Notes under the pieces: generated by a model
Seen by the model: only the letters and a program-made list of their open reading frames with translations
Database searches by the model: none
Told to the model about the DNA's origin: nothing
Part shown: positions 9,914 to 17,290 of the stretch, in pieces
Numbering within the stretch: the first letter of the stretch is position 1
Layout: each line of letters opens with the position of its first letter
Made by a program: the position numbers and the translations under genes
Assembly: GCA_017445405.1 (NCBI GenBank)
Contig: JAFSUD010000012.1
Location: 1-64,000 of the forward strand
DNA length: 64,000 nt
Source of the DNA: Synergistaceae bacterium
GTDB lineage: Bacteria > Synergistota > Synergistia > Synergistales > Aminobacteriaceae
Direction of reading: 5' to 3'

Positions 9914-11008
9914 ATGACAGGCATATCAAGAAAGTACATGGAGTTCTTGGCCTCAGAGTCCGCAGTCTGGACAGAAGAAGGCATAATTTCAGAGGAACAG
10001 GCAGAGAGCATTACATCACTCTATGAAGTGCGTGAACACAGCCTGAGAAAGATTCTGCTCATTGCCGGAGGAGTACTTCTCGGCTTGGGAGGAGTGAGCT
10101 TTATTGCTGCGCATTGGCATCAATTCCCGAAGCTCATGCGTGTGTGCGTTATTCTTGCAGGTTACCTTGCCTCGCTGGCTGTTTACGCGTTCACAGGAAG
10201 AAGTTCGACCCGGACAGGGCGGGCGTTTCTTCTGCTGGGGAGCGTGATATTTGGTGCAGGAATCTACCTGATAACCAGAATGTATAACTATAAGCTCTCG
10301 TTCTCTGAAGTTCTGGGGTACTGGCTCGTCGAACTCATAATCACGGCTGTGTGTGCACGGGATACATGGCAGGTGTATTTTTCTCAGGCGGTCTCTCTGG
10401 TTTACCTGAACTGGATTAACGCAATAGATATTTTTGCTCTGGAGTTCATGAGCACGAGCAAGATTCCAGTAACACAATTTTTCCTGCCTCTTGAAGGCTT
10501 CGCATTGCTGGCTGCGTTGTGGCTGGTCTCAAGGCGAGTCCCGGATCGTACAGCCTTCAGCGTGAACATGCTGCTTACTCTGTTAGTGCTCGCGTCAAGA
10601 ATGAGTCTGTGTTTCGGCGGGACGTGGACATTGATAATTCTTGCTCTTGCGGGAGCGGGGCTATCGTTCTCGGGGTTCAGTGATGCGGAGATTATGGGGC
10701 TGCTGGCTGCGGGATTGTGCGGGCTGATTCTGACTTGGCCGGAAGTCTGGAGGGACGGCTTTGCAGAATGGGGAAGTATCCTCGCTGTAGTAAGTGCTGT
10801 GATCAGTGCGTGCGTTATGCTCGTGAACATTTACCGCGGACACGGGGCAATAGGCGTAACTTTTTGTGCATTGCTGGCAGTACGGTACTTCTTCGACCGA
10901 TTGTTTGGCTATATGCCCAAAGCGTGGGGATTTACTCTGCTGGGAATAGTTTTTCTGGCAGCGGGTATATTTTTCGGAAAGCTCAAGGAATACATCAGCC
11001 GCTTATAA
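9914..11008 (+). CDS. DUF2157 polytopic membrane protein
   Basis: A 364-residue protein. The first ~50 residues are cytoplasmic and helical, with the pattern WTEEGIISEEQAESI characteristic of DUF2157 N termini, followed by about 11 or 12 hydrophobic segments up to the C terminus (from LIAGGVLLGLGGVSFIAAHW on, where the His-Trp pair is also family-typical). Function is unknown for the family. It begins one base after the metG stop and is followed by a strong terminator, so it is likely the second gene of a metG transcript. Confidence 0.75.
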   Translation: MTGISRKYMEFLASESAVWTEEGIISEEQAESITSLYEVREHSLRKILLIAGGVLLGLGGVSFIAAHWHQFPKLMRVCVILAGYLASLAVYAFTGRSSTRTGRAFLLLGSVIFGAGIYLITRMYNYKLSFSEVLGYWLVELIITAVCARDTWQVYFSQAVSLVYLNWINAIDIFALEFMSTSKIPVTQFFLPLEGFALLAALWLVSRRVPDRTAFSVNMLLTLLVLASRMSLCFGGTWTLIILALAGAGLSFSGFSDAEIMGLLAAGLCGLILTWPEVWRDGFAEWGSILAVVSAVISACVMLVNIYRGHGAIGVTFCALLAVRYFFDRLFGYMPKAWGFTLLGIVFLAAGIFFGKLKEYISRL

Positions 11009-11014
11009 AGAATG

Positions 11015-11048
11015 CCCCCCTTTAAGATGAAGGGGGGTAAATTTTTCT
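11015..11048 (+). terminator. terminator after the metG unit
   Basis: CCCCCCTT (11015-11022) pairs with AAGGGGGG (11030-11037) over 8 bp with a 7-base loop and a T-rich tail. The ~100 bases up to the convergent gene at 11140 show nothing else. Confidence 0.88.
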
Positions 11049-11139
11049 TTCTCTACTTTTTGAAATTATTAGTGCATTATACTCCATTAGCTCAACCACA
11101 AAATACAGCCCCAATAAATTCAGGAGGCTACACTCTCAT

Positions 11140-11529
11140 TCAGACTCTTTCCTCTAGAATCTCTACTGCATTCCTCACGCAGTCATCGCATGAACATAAT
11201 ACTTTGCCTGTCCCTGCGCCTTTAAGCTCCCTGCAGATCGATCCTCCGCACTTCTCCGTGAACGCCTTGTACAGTTCCGCAGCATCCTTCCTGATGGGCT
11301 TCCCCTGGTACTTCATCATGCCGAGAATCATCTGCGCACCGCATAACGCTCCGCAAGTCGCCTCCATCGTTCCCATCCCGAGACCGAATCCTGCTCCGAG
11401 TTTTCTTAACGTCTCGTCGCTGAGTCCTGCCTCTTCAGCAAACACGCAGGCTACTGCCTGAGCGCAGTTGTAGTGTGAGTCTCCCGTCCTGTTCTTGAGT
11501 TCGACAGCCTTATCCTGCCGTGATGACAT
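11140..11529 (-). CDS. C_GCAxxG_C_C family (cysteine-motif, putative redox) protein
   Basis: A 129-residue protein of the C_GCAxxG_C_C family: YNCAQAV near residue 20, a Gly-rich GAGFGLGMGTMEATCGALCG around 45-64, and later Cys residues in CGGSICREL and CSCDDCV. The spaced cysteines suggest metal or cofactor binding and a redox role, but no member has a well-established function. It is cytoplasmic (no signal or membrane helix) and stands alone between a convergent terminator and the divergent cupin gene. The start ATG at 11529 is followed by MSSRQDKAVELKNRTG. Confidence 0.8.
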   Translation of the reverse strand: MSSRQDKAVELKNRTGDSHYNCAQAVACVFAEEAGLSDETLRKLGAGFGLGMGTMEATCGALCGAQMILGMMKYQGKPIRKDAAELYKAFTEKCGGSICRELKGAGTGKVLCSCDDCVRNAVEILEERV

Positions 11530-11613
11530 TTATAGTTTCCCCCTATGTCTTGATTTTCTGCAATGAGACTATATTATACCCGCAAAGCTGTTTACATGAG
11601 GAGGCAATCACAT

Positions 11614-11934
11614 ATGCTGAAAGGTAATCTTTTCTCCCCAGTTAGTCCCGCTCCTGAAGAGTTCACAGAAATATTAGCTTCCGGAAATTCTGACACATTC
11701 AGGATTGAGCGCATCGTCTCGCAGGGTCATGTATCACCTCCGGGATTCTGGTATGACCAAGACGAGTCGGAGTTTGCCGCAGTCCTTCAGGGCAGTGCAG
11801 AGCTTGAGTTCTCTGACGGGAAAATCTCTATGTCTTCCGGAGACTGGGTTATCATTCCTGAACATGAACGCCACAGAGTAACTTACACCTCAATCAATCC
11901 GCCCTGTGTCTGGCTCGCGGTCTTCTGGAAGTAA
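11614..11934 (+). CDS. small cupin-domain protein
   Basis: A 106-residue single-domain cupin. The first cupin motif is partial (ESEFAAVLQGSAELEFSDGK) and the second is GDWVIIPEHERHRV with its metal-binding His residues, so it probably binds a divalent metal in a small beta-barrel. The substrate is unknown. The start ATG 11614 follows AGGAGG with ideal spacing; upstream in-frame codons lack such a site. Its last ~35 bases are duplicated about 110 bp downstream in a degraded copy. Confidence 0.8.
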   Translation: MLKGNLFSPVSPAPEEFTEILASGNSDTFRIERIVSQGHVSPPGFWYDQDESEFAAVLQGSAELEFSDGKISMSSGDWVIIPEHERHRVTYTSINPPCVWLAVFWK

Positions 11935-12028
11935 ATAATGTCGCCGACAGAGCTTCACAATGACATGACAACCATTCACACCGCAGAGTCGCATACACCT
12001 CAATCAATCCGCCCTGTGTCTGGCTCGC
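11884..12028 (+). repeat. duplicated 3' end of the cupin gene (35-bp direct repeat)
   Basis: The 35 bases 11884-11918, inside the cupin gene's last codons, recur exactly at 11994-12028. Sequence before the second copy is also related to the cupin 3' end but diverged (CGCAGAGTCGCATACACC versus CACAGAGTAACTTACACC), so the downstream block is a decayed partial duplication. The 194-base gap 11935-12128 holds this remnant and the punA ribosome-binding site. Confidence 0.85.
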
Positions 12029-12128
12029 ACTCTTCACGCGCAAAAGTTAAGTATTGCCCGTTATCATTGCAATCAACACCTTATGCTAGAATACTTTATC
12101 CATTATTTACGGAGGCGGTTTATCATTC

Positions 12129-12944
12129 ATGACAAGCTATAACTATGAAGATGCCCTTGACTCTCTTCACTACATACAGAAATTCATCACGGCTATTCCT
12201 GAGTTCGCAATAGTCGCAGGTTCAGGTCTAGGCCGTATCGCTGACATGACAGAGAACAAGGTAATCATTGACGCAGAAACTATCCCTCATTGGCCGTGCT
12301 CAACTGCACCCGGTCATGCAGGAAAAATTATTCTCGGCACTATCTCAGGACATAACGTAATCATTCAGCAGGGACGGGTTCACAACTACGAGGGGTATTC
12401 CATGAAGGCAGTAACTTTCCCCGTAAGAGTACTCGGGATGCTCGGCGTGAGAGTCTACATTGCAACGAACGCATCAGGAGCAATCAACCCTTCTTACTCG
12501 CCGGGAGAGATTATAGCCATACGCGACCACATTAACCTCATGGGAGCTAACCCTCTGAGCGGGCCTAACGAGGACAGATGGAACGTCCGCTTTCCTGACA
12601 TGTCCCACGCTTACGACAGAGATATTCTCTCAGTGCTTGAGGGCTTCGGACTCAGAACTGGAGTCTACGCTGCCTTTGCCGGGCCGTCTTTCGAGACTCC
12701 TGCAGAAGTGAAGATGGCGGGAATTTTGGGTGCGGACTTGGCCGGAATGTCCACAGTCCCCGAAGTCATCACCGCTAATGCTATGGGCTTGAGGGTTGTG
12801 GGGCTGTCGTGCGTCGCTAACATGGCTGCAGGACTCGAGACAAACAAGACTCTCACCGGTCAGGAAGTCCTCGACAAGATGAGCGAAACCTCCTCAGAAC
12901 TTGCAGAACTCATCATCAGGTTAATTTCAGGAGCAAGAGAATGA
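12129..12944 (+). CDS. punA: purine-nucleoside phosphorylase (trimeric PNP-I type)
   Basis: A 271-residue enzyme that cleaves (deoxy)inosine and guanosine with phosphate to base and (deoxy)ribose-1-phosphate in purine salvage. Family marks: IVAGSGLGRIA, the phosphate-binding HWPCSTAPGHAG and QGRVHNYEGY regions, ATNASGAINPSYSPG and the base-binding GPSFETPAE with GMSTVPE. It is full length for the trimeric family. AGGCGG precedes the ATG. The stop overlaps the start of the M23 peptidase gene (ATGA). Confidence 0.95.
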   Translation: MTSYNYEDALDSLHYIQKFITAIPEFAIVAGSGLGRIADMTENKVIIDAETIPHWPCSTAPGHAGKIILGTISGHNVIIQQGRVHNYEGYSMKAVTFPVRVLGMLGVRVYIATNASGAINPSYSPGEIIAIRDHINLMGANPLSGPNEDRWNVRFPDMSHAYDRDILSVLEGFGLRTGVYAAFAGPSFETPAEVKMAGILGADLAGMSTVPEVITANAMGLRVVGLSCVANMAAGLETNKTLTGQEVLDKMSETSSELAELIIRLISGARE

Positions 12945-13852
12945 AGACTAGAAAATTTCTCCTGTTATTGCTGTTCGTCGCAATCACACCTTCTGCGTCA
13001 TTTGCTGCCTCATGGGTCAACTTCCCCACAAGCTGGGACATAGGACAGGCCTTCGCAGTGTCCATAACGTCAACTGCAGATTACTCAAGCCCCGTAGTTA
13101 CATGGATGAACCGGAGCATAAGCCTCAACGTTGAGCAGGGAGGCGCAGGAAAAATCTCTTACGGACTCTTAGGCTCAGATGTCCGCAATATCAAGCCCGG
13201 AAATTACGCGATATTGTTTGAGTTCACGCAGGGAGGCAAGAAGTACAAGGCATCAGGAAATATCTTCCTGAGAGCTAAAGAGTACCCGCGCGAGAATCTG
13301 AGAGTAAGTCCTAAGATGGTAAATCCTCCCAAGAAAGAATTACCCCGAATCAGGAATGAGCAAAAATTAGTAGGTAATGCCCTGCGTACAATGACACCAA
13401 CCAGACGATGGACGACTCCCCCTCAGCCTCCGTTGAGCAGCATCACTCTCACCAGTTTTTACGGCAAGCAGAGAGTCTACAACGGACAGCCACGGGCCGG
13501 ACATAACGGAGCAGACATCAGGGCAGCAACAGGTACGCCCATACGTGCACCATTCGCCGGAACTGTAGTTCTGACAGGCTTTCATTACTACGCAGGAGGA
13601 AGCGTGTATATTGATTCTGGAAACGGAGTAATAACAGCTTTCTTCCACCTGAGCCAGATTGACGTGAAGAAGGGCGACCTCGTCGAGAAAGGCCAGATTG
13701 TGGCAAAGTCAGGAGCTACAGGAAGAGTTACAGGGCCTCACCTGCATTACAGCTTAATTCTGGGCGGGCAGTTCGTTGACCCTATCCCCTTACTCTCTAC
13801 CAGCATTACCCAAATGCTTAAATTAGGTACTCAATCTATGGTGAATAACTGA
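12941..13852 (+). CDS. secreted M23-family peptidase (LytM domain)
   Basis: A 303-residue exported protein. Signal peptide at residues 1-22 (LLLLLFVAITPSASFA); a middle region of beta-strands of unknown fold; C-terminal M23 metallopeptidase domain from about residue 180 with GHNGADIRAATGTPIRAPF (first metal His and Asp) and GPHLHYSLI (H-x-H). It probably cleaves peptidoglycan cross-bridges, or acts as a cell-wall-binding regulator. The stop overlaps the start of manC (TGATG) and its start overlaps punA, so punA-M23-manC form one unit. Confidence 0.88.
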   Translation: MKTRKFLLLLLFVAITPSASFAASWVNFPTSWDIGQAFAVSITSTADYSSPVVTWMNRSISLNVEQGGAGKISYGLLGSDVRNIKPGNYAILFEFTQGGKKYKASGNIFLRAKEYPRENLRVSPKMVNPPKKELPRIRNEQKLVGNALRTMTPTRRWTTPPQPPLSSITLTSFYGKQRVYNGQPRAGHNGADIRAATGTPIRAPFAGTVVLTGFHYYAGGSVYIDSGNGVITAFFHLSQIDVKKGDLVEKGQIVAKSGATGRVTGPHLHYSLILGGQFVDPIPLLSTSITQMLKLGTQSMVNN

Positions 13853-14913
13853 TGAGCAATATATACGCATTGATTTTAAGCGGAGGCAGCGGTACTAGAT
13901 TATGGCCGCTCTCCCGTGAAAATTTCCCGAAACAGTTCATCCCCCTTTACGGCGAACGCACACTCCTTCAGAACACTGCGCTGCGCATGGTGAATATTGT
14001 CCCGCTGGAGTTCCTGAGAGTAATTTCAGGCGCAAAATGGCATGACTTAGTTATGCAGCAGTTAGGCGGAACTTTCGGGGCTGACAATCTCCCCGAACAC
14101 GTAATCATTGAAGAGCCTTGCGCAAGAGGAACAGGCCCGGCAATTCTGCTTGCTGCTGAGGAGCTTATGGAGCAGGGAGCAGGTGAAGACGACGTTATGA
14201 TTGTTGCCCCGAGCGACGCGTTCATCAGGGACAGCAGGATATTCACTGAGGCACTGAAAGTTTCTGTGAAGGCTGCAAGAGACGGCTATATCGCTACGTT
14301 GGGGATTGCTCCGACGAGACCGGAGACCGGCTTCGGGTACATAAGGCAGGGGAAGGAATTAGCAGGAGGGTACTATGAGGCCGAGCAGTTCGTCGAGAAA
14401 CCCGACCTGAAGACTGCGCAGGAGTATTTGCGTAACGGCTCGTACTTCTGGAACGGAGGAATATTTATCTTCACGCCGAGAAGCCTTTATGCTGAACTTG
14501 AGCACACTGACACGGAATTATTCTCTTTGGCAAAGACAGGCAGCATTCATTCAGACTTTGCGAATGTCAAGAATATCGCCTTTGACGTTGCAGTCATGGA
14601 GAAGGCAGAACGTGTTGCTGTCGTTCCGCTGGTTAATTCAGGTTGGTCGGATGTAGGCTCGTGGGATGCTCTGCATGATGATGTGCTGGAACATGACGAG
14701 GCAAGAAATGTAATCGTGGGAGAAGCCTTGCTGCTAGGGAGCGAAAATTGCTTCGTGCATTCCAGAGAGAAGCTCACAGTGATTAATGATGCTGATGATT
14801 TGGTCGTGGTTGATACTCCTGATGCATTGTTCATCACAAGAAGGGGAAAGTCTCAGGAAGTCCGCAATGTAGTGAAGGCGTTGAAGTCTCAAGGAATGAG
14901 TGAAAAGGTTTGA
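13852..14913 (+). CDS. manC: mannose-1-phosphate guanylyltransferase
   Basis: A 353-residue nucleotidyltransferase making GDP-mannose from mannose-1-phosphate and GTP for surface glycans. The N-terminal SGGSGTRLWPLSRENFPKQF is the family signature pyrophosphorylase loop; FVEKPDL and YFWNGGIFIF are the sugar-binding segments; GWSDVGSWDAL lies near the C-terminal end. It lacks the fused phosphomannose-isomerase domain found in longer ManC proteins. Translationally coupled to the upstream peptidase (TGATG). Its stop codon lies inside the -35 element of the tRNA-Leu promoter. Confidence 0.93.
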   Translation: MSNIYALILSGGSGTRLWPLSRENFPKQFIPLYGERTLLQNTALRMVNIVPLEFLRVISGAKWHDLVMQQLGGTFGADNLPEHVIIEEPCARGTGPAILLAAEELMEQGAGEDDVMIVAPSDAFIRDSRIFTEALKVSVKAARDGYIATLGIAPTRPETGFGYIRQGKELAGGYYEAEQFVEKPDLKTAQEYLRNGSYFWNGGIFIFTPRSLYAELEHTDTELFSLAKTGSIHSDFANVKNIAFDVAVMEKAERVAVVPLVNSGWSDVGSWDALHDDVLEHDEARNVIVGEALLLGSENCFVHSREKLTVINDADDLVVVDTPDALFITRRGKSQEVRNVVKALKSQGMSEKV

Positions 14914-14938
14914 CAAAATATTAATCGGAGTGTATTTT
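14910..14938 (+). promoter_or_regulatory. promoter of tRNA-Leu, overlapping the manC stop codon
   Basis: TTGACA (14910-14915) and TATTTT (14933-14938) are 17 bp apart, with TG just before the -10. The manC TGA is inside the -35 hexamer. The promoter probably also serves rpsT. Confidence 0.75.
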
Positions 14939-14955
14939 ATGCACTATCACTAAAA

Positions 14956-15038
14956 GCCGGAGTGGCGGAATGGTAGACGCAGCGGACTCAAAATCCGCCG
15001 GGGGCGACTCTGTGGGAGTTCGAGTCTCCCCTCCGGCA
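14956..15038 (+). tRNA. tRNA-Leu (anticodon CAA)
   Basis: An 83-base tRNA with a long variable arm: acceptor GCCGGAG/CTCCGGC, anticodon arm GCGGA-CTCAAAA-TCCGC (CAA), T-arm GGGAG-TTCGAGT-CTCCC, discriminator A. The next bases are TCA, so unlike tRNA-Asn in this window the CCA end is not encoded and must be added. Confidence 0.96.
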
Positions 15039-15070
15039 TCAATAACACAATCATTCAGGAGAGAAAATTA

Positions 15071-15337
15071 ATGCCGAACAAGAAATCAGCAGAAAGAAGA
15101 GTCAAAATAGCTGAACGCAACAGACTCTACAATAAGCACTGGACATCAATGTGCAAGACAGCCGTAAAGAGAGTACTTCAGGCCGTAGAAGCCGGAGACC
15201 AGACAGCAGCCCGCAAAAGTTTTGATACAGCACAGAGCGTGATAGACAAGGCAGTTGTGAAGGGCGTAATGCATAAGAATACGGCAGCAAGACGCAAGGA
15301 GTTAATGGCCAGAAACTTAAAACGCCTCGGTGCTTAA
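15071..15337 (+). CDS. rpsT: 30S ribosomal protein S20
   Basis: An 88-residue basic helical protein that binds the 5' domain of 16S rRNA early in small-subunit assembly. The family start MPNKKSAERRVKIAERN and the conserved VIDKAVVKGVMHKNTAARRK (residues 57-76) are intact, and length is normal. AGGAGAG precedes the ATG. It lies 33 bases after tRNA-Leu and probably shares its promoter. The conserved VIDKAVVKG codons are repeated twice more in the non-coding DNA downstream. Confidence 0.97.
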   Translation: MPNKKSAERRVKIAERNRLYNKHWTSMCKTAVKRVLQAVEAGDQTAARKSFDTAQSVIDKAVVKGVMHKNTAARRKELMARNLKRLGA

Positions 15338-15357
15338 CACTTAGTACAGACAATTTA

Positions 15358-15618
15358 CAGCCTCCCAATTTGCAGGGGGGCTATTTTATTGCCGTCTTAT
15401 CATCACAGAATGTAGAGTTATCGACAGAGCAGTTGTTAAGGGCGCAATGCAGATATTTCACAGCCTCCCGATTTACAGGGTGCTATTTTCTTGCAGCAGT
15501 ACCATCACAGCATATAGAGTTATCGATAAGTCAGTTGTTAAGAGCTTAACTTCAGATATTTCACAGCCTCACAATTACAAAGGGGCTTTCTCTTGCTGTC
15601 ATCTATTCACAAAAACAG
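15358..15618 (+). repeat. 103-bp tandem repeat made of rpsT 3' codons plus terminator
   Basis: The motif CAGCCTC starts at 15358, 15461 and 15564, an exact 103-bp period, with the third copy partial (about 55 bases recognisable). Each full unit holds a terminator-type hairpin and then a block encoding a decayed rpsT fragment: 15417-15452 would read VIDRAVVKGAMQ and 15519-15554 VIDKSVVKSLTS, matching S20 residues 57-68 (VIDKAVVKGVMH). The unit therefore looks like the rpsT 3' end plus its terminator, with an internal deletion, duplicated in tandem. No functional gene is seen in 15338-15663. Confidence 0.88.
15359..15390 (+). terminator. terminator after rpsT (first of three repeated copies)
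   Basis: AGCCTCCC (15359-15366) pairs with GGGGGGCT (15375-15382) over 8 bp (one T-G) and is followed by ATTTTATT. Degenerate copies of the same hairpin recur at about 15462 and 15565. Confidence 0.85.
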
Positions 15619-15663
15619 AGCCTCCCCGATTTCTCAGGAAGACCCCATCTCTCATTTCTTCTC

Positions 15664-17121
15664 TTACTCGTTCGTCATCGCAACTGCACGGTCAAACAAT
15701 GCCTCTACTTCCGCTGAAGGCTTGGCCGTGAACAATGACACTACCACAGCTACAAACAGTCCCGCAAAGAAACCGGGAATTATCTCGTATATCCCTGTGT
15801 CTGACATGTACGACAGCCATACTATATCTACAAATGCTCCCGTGAATATTCCAAAGGCTGCCCCCGCATATGTGCACCTCTTCCAGAACAAGCTCAATAA
15901 TATTGCAGGCCCGAATGCAGCTCCGAATACTCCCCATGCATTGGACACAAGAGACATTATTGACCCGGCATCAGGACGCGAAGCAATGTAGAGAGCTACT
16001 CCCGAAATGATGAGCACTACCCAACGCCCGGCCCACAGCATCTCGTGATTCTGCGCCTTGCCTCCGCGAATTACCGGCCCGTAAACATCTGACGCAAACG
16101 CCGAAGCTGCAGCAAGCAACTGACTGTCCGCCGTACTCATCGCTGCTGCTAATACTGCTGAGAGCATAAGCCCTGACACTAGCGCATGAAATACCCGTCT
16201 CGTCATCACTACAAATACAAGAGAGTTCGCATTCACATTCTCATCAAAGCCTATAAACATTCTCCCAACTACTCCAACAAGTACCGCAAACGTCAGAATT
16301 ATTACCGTCCATGAAATTCCTATCTTCGCTGACTTGCGAAGCTCCTTCTGTGAGTTGATTGACATGAACCGGATTATTATGTGAGGCATCCCAAAATAGC
16401 CTAAGCCCCACCCTAAACCCGATACTATATCCTGCCATGAGGAAAATACATTCCAGTAGTTGGGCGTATCTATTGAGGCTGATGCTCCCGCTTCAAGCAT
16501 TGACGCTGCCACTATGGGCACAATTAACATCGCTGCAAGCACTAACATTCCCTGAAAGAAATCTGTCCATGATACCGCACTGAATCCTCCCAAGAATGTA
16601 TAGCTGATTACTATTACCGCTGCTATGTACATTGCCGTCGTCGTGTCTATGCCTGTTACTGTGTTGAAAAGAGTTCCGCAGGCCTTGATGCTAGACGCTG
16701 AGTAGATAGTGTACGCCACAAGGAAAACAGCTGCAGAAATGATTTGCAGTGTCTTGGACTCTGAGAGGAAACGGTTTGTCAGGTATTGGGGAACTGTGAT
16801 TGAGTCATTGGCGGCTATTGAGAACGCACGCAGTCTCCCTGCCTCGTATATCCAGCTCAAAGAGTAGCCTAGTGCTAAACCTACAGCTATCCATATCTGC
16901 CCCAGACCAAGCGCATATATTGATGTGGGCAGCCCCATTAATACCCATGCGCTCATGTCTGACGCTCCCGCTGAAAGTGCTGCTACCCATGCTCCCATCT
17001 TGCGGTCGCCGAGAAAATACCCCTTCTCCGTCTGCTGCTTGTCCTTAAAGAAAAACCATACTCCTATCGACAGCATAAACAGCAGGTAAATTATAAATAC
17101 GCTTACTTCCGTTATGTTCAT
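15664..17121 (-). CDS. putP: sodium/proline symporter
   Basis: A 485-residue SSS-family inner-membrane carrier with about 13 helices importing proline with Na+. Recognisable PutP features are YFLGDRKMGAWVAALSAGASDMS (helix 2 with Na+-site residues), GLPTSIYALGLGQIWIAVGL, GGFSAVSWTDFFQG and YFGMPHIIIRFM. Unlike the symporter at 2.5-4.1 kb it is intact. AAAGGAG precedes the ATG. It is monocistronic, divergent from flhA and convergent with rpsT. Proline uptake fits an amino-acid-fermenting anaerobe. Confidence 0.92.
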   Translation of the reverse strand: MNITEVSVFIIYLLFMLSIGVWFFFKDKQQTEKGYFLGDRKMGAWVAALSAGASDMSAWVLMGLPTSIYALGLGQIWIAVGLALGYSLSWIYEAGRLRAFSIAANDSITVPQYLTNRFLSESKTLQIISAAVFLVAYTIYSASSIKACGTLFNTVTGIDTTTAMYIAAVIVISYTFLGGFSAVSWTDFFQGMLVLAAMLIVPIVAASMLEAGASASIDTPNYWNVFSSWQDIVSGLGWGLGYFGMPHIIIRFMSINSQKELRKSAKIGISWTVIILTFAVLVGVVGRMFIGFDENVNANSLVFVVMTRRVFHALVSGLMLSAVLAAAMSTADSQLLAAASAFASDVYGPVIRGGKAQNHEMLWAGRWVVLIISGVALYIASRPDAGSIMSLVSNAWGVFGAAFGPAILLSLFWKRCTYAGAAFGIFTGAFVDIVWLSYMSDTGIYEIIPGFFAGLFVAVVVSLFTAKPSAEVEALFDRAVAMTNE

Positions 17122-17290
17122 CGTGTGATTATTTCTCCTTTTCTGTCAAAAATTCGCTGCAGTTTACCATATCACGCATTTTTTAAGCAAGCTCATTTAT
17201 TACACCTTTTTAGTATGGTTTCCCGTTTTAGGGCTTTTCGTGTAAAATACATGCCTGATTTTTCCTTTAACTCTTTTATCTCGATGGGGG

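Noticed and set aside
7770-15038. tRNA genes as attachment sites of integrated elements
   Set aside because: No integrase, no direct repeat of the tRNA 3' end and no phage genes near either tRNA.
15447-15991. Plus-strand open frames starting in the rpsT repeats and running antisense into putP
   Set aside because: They are composed of repeat remnants and antisense putP sequence; no start signal or protein family.
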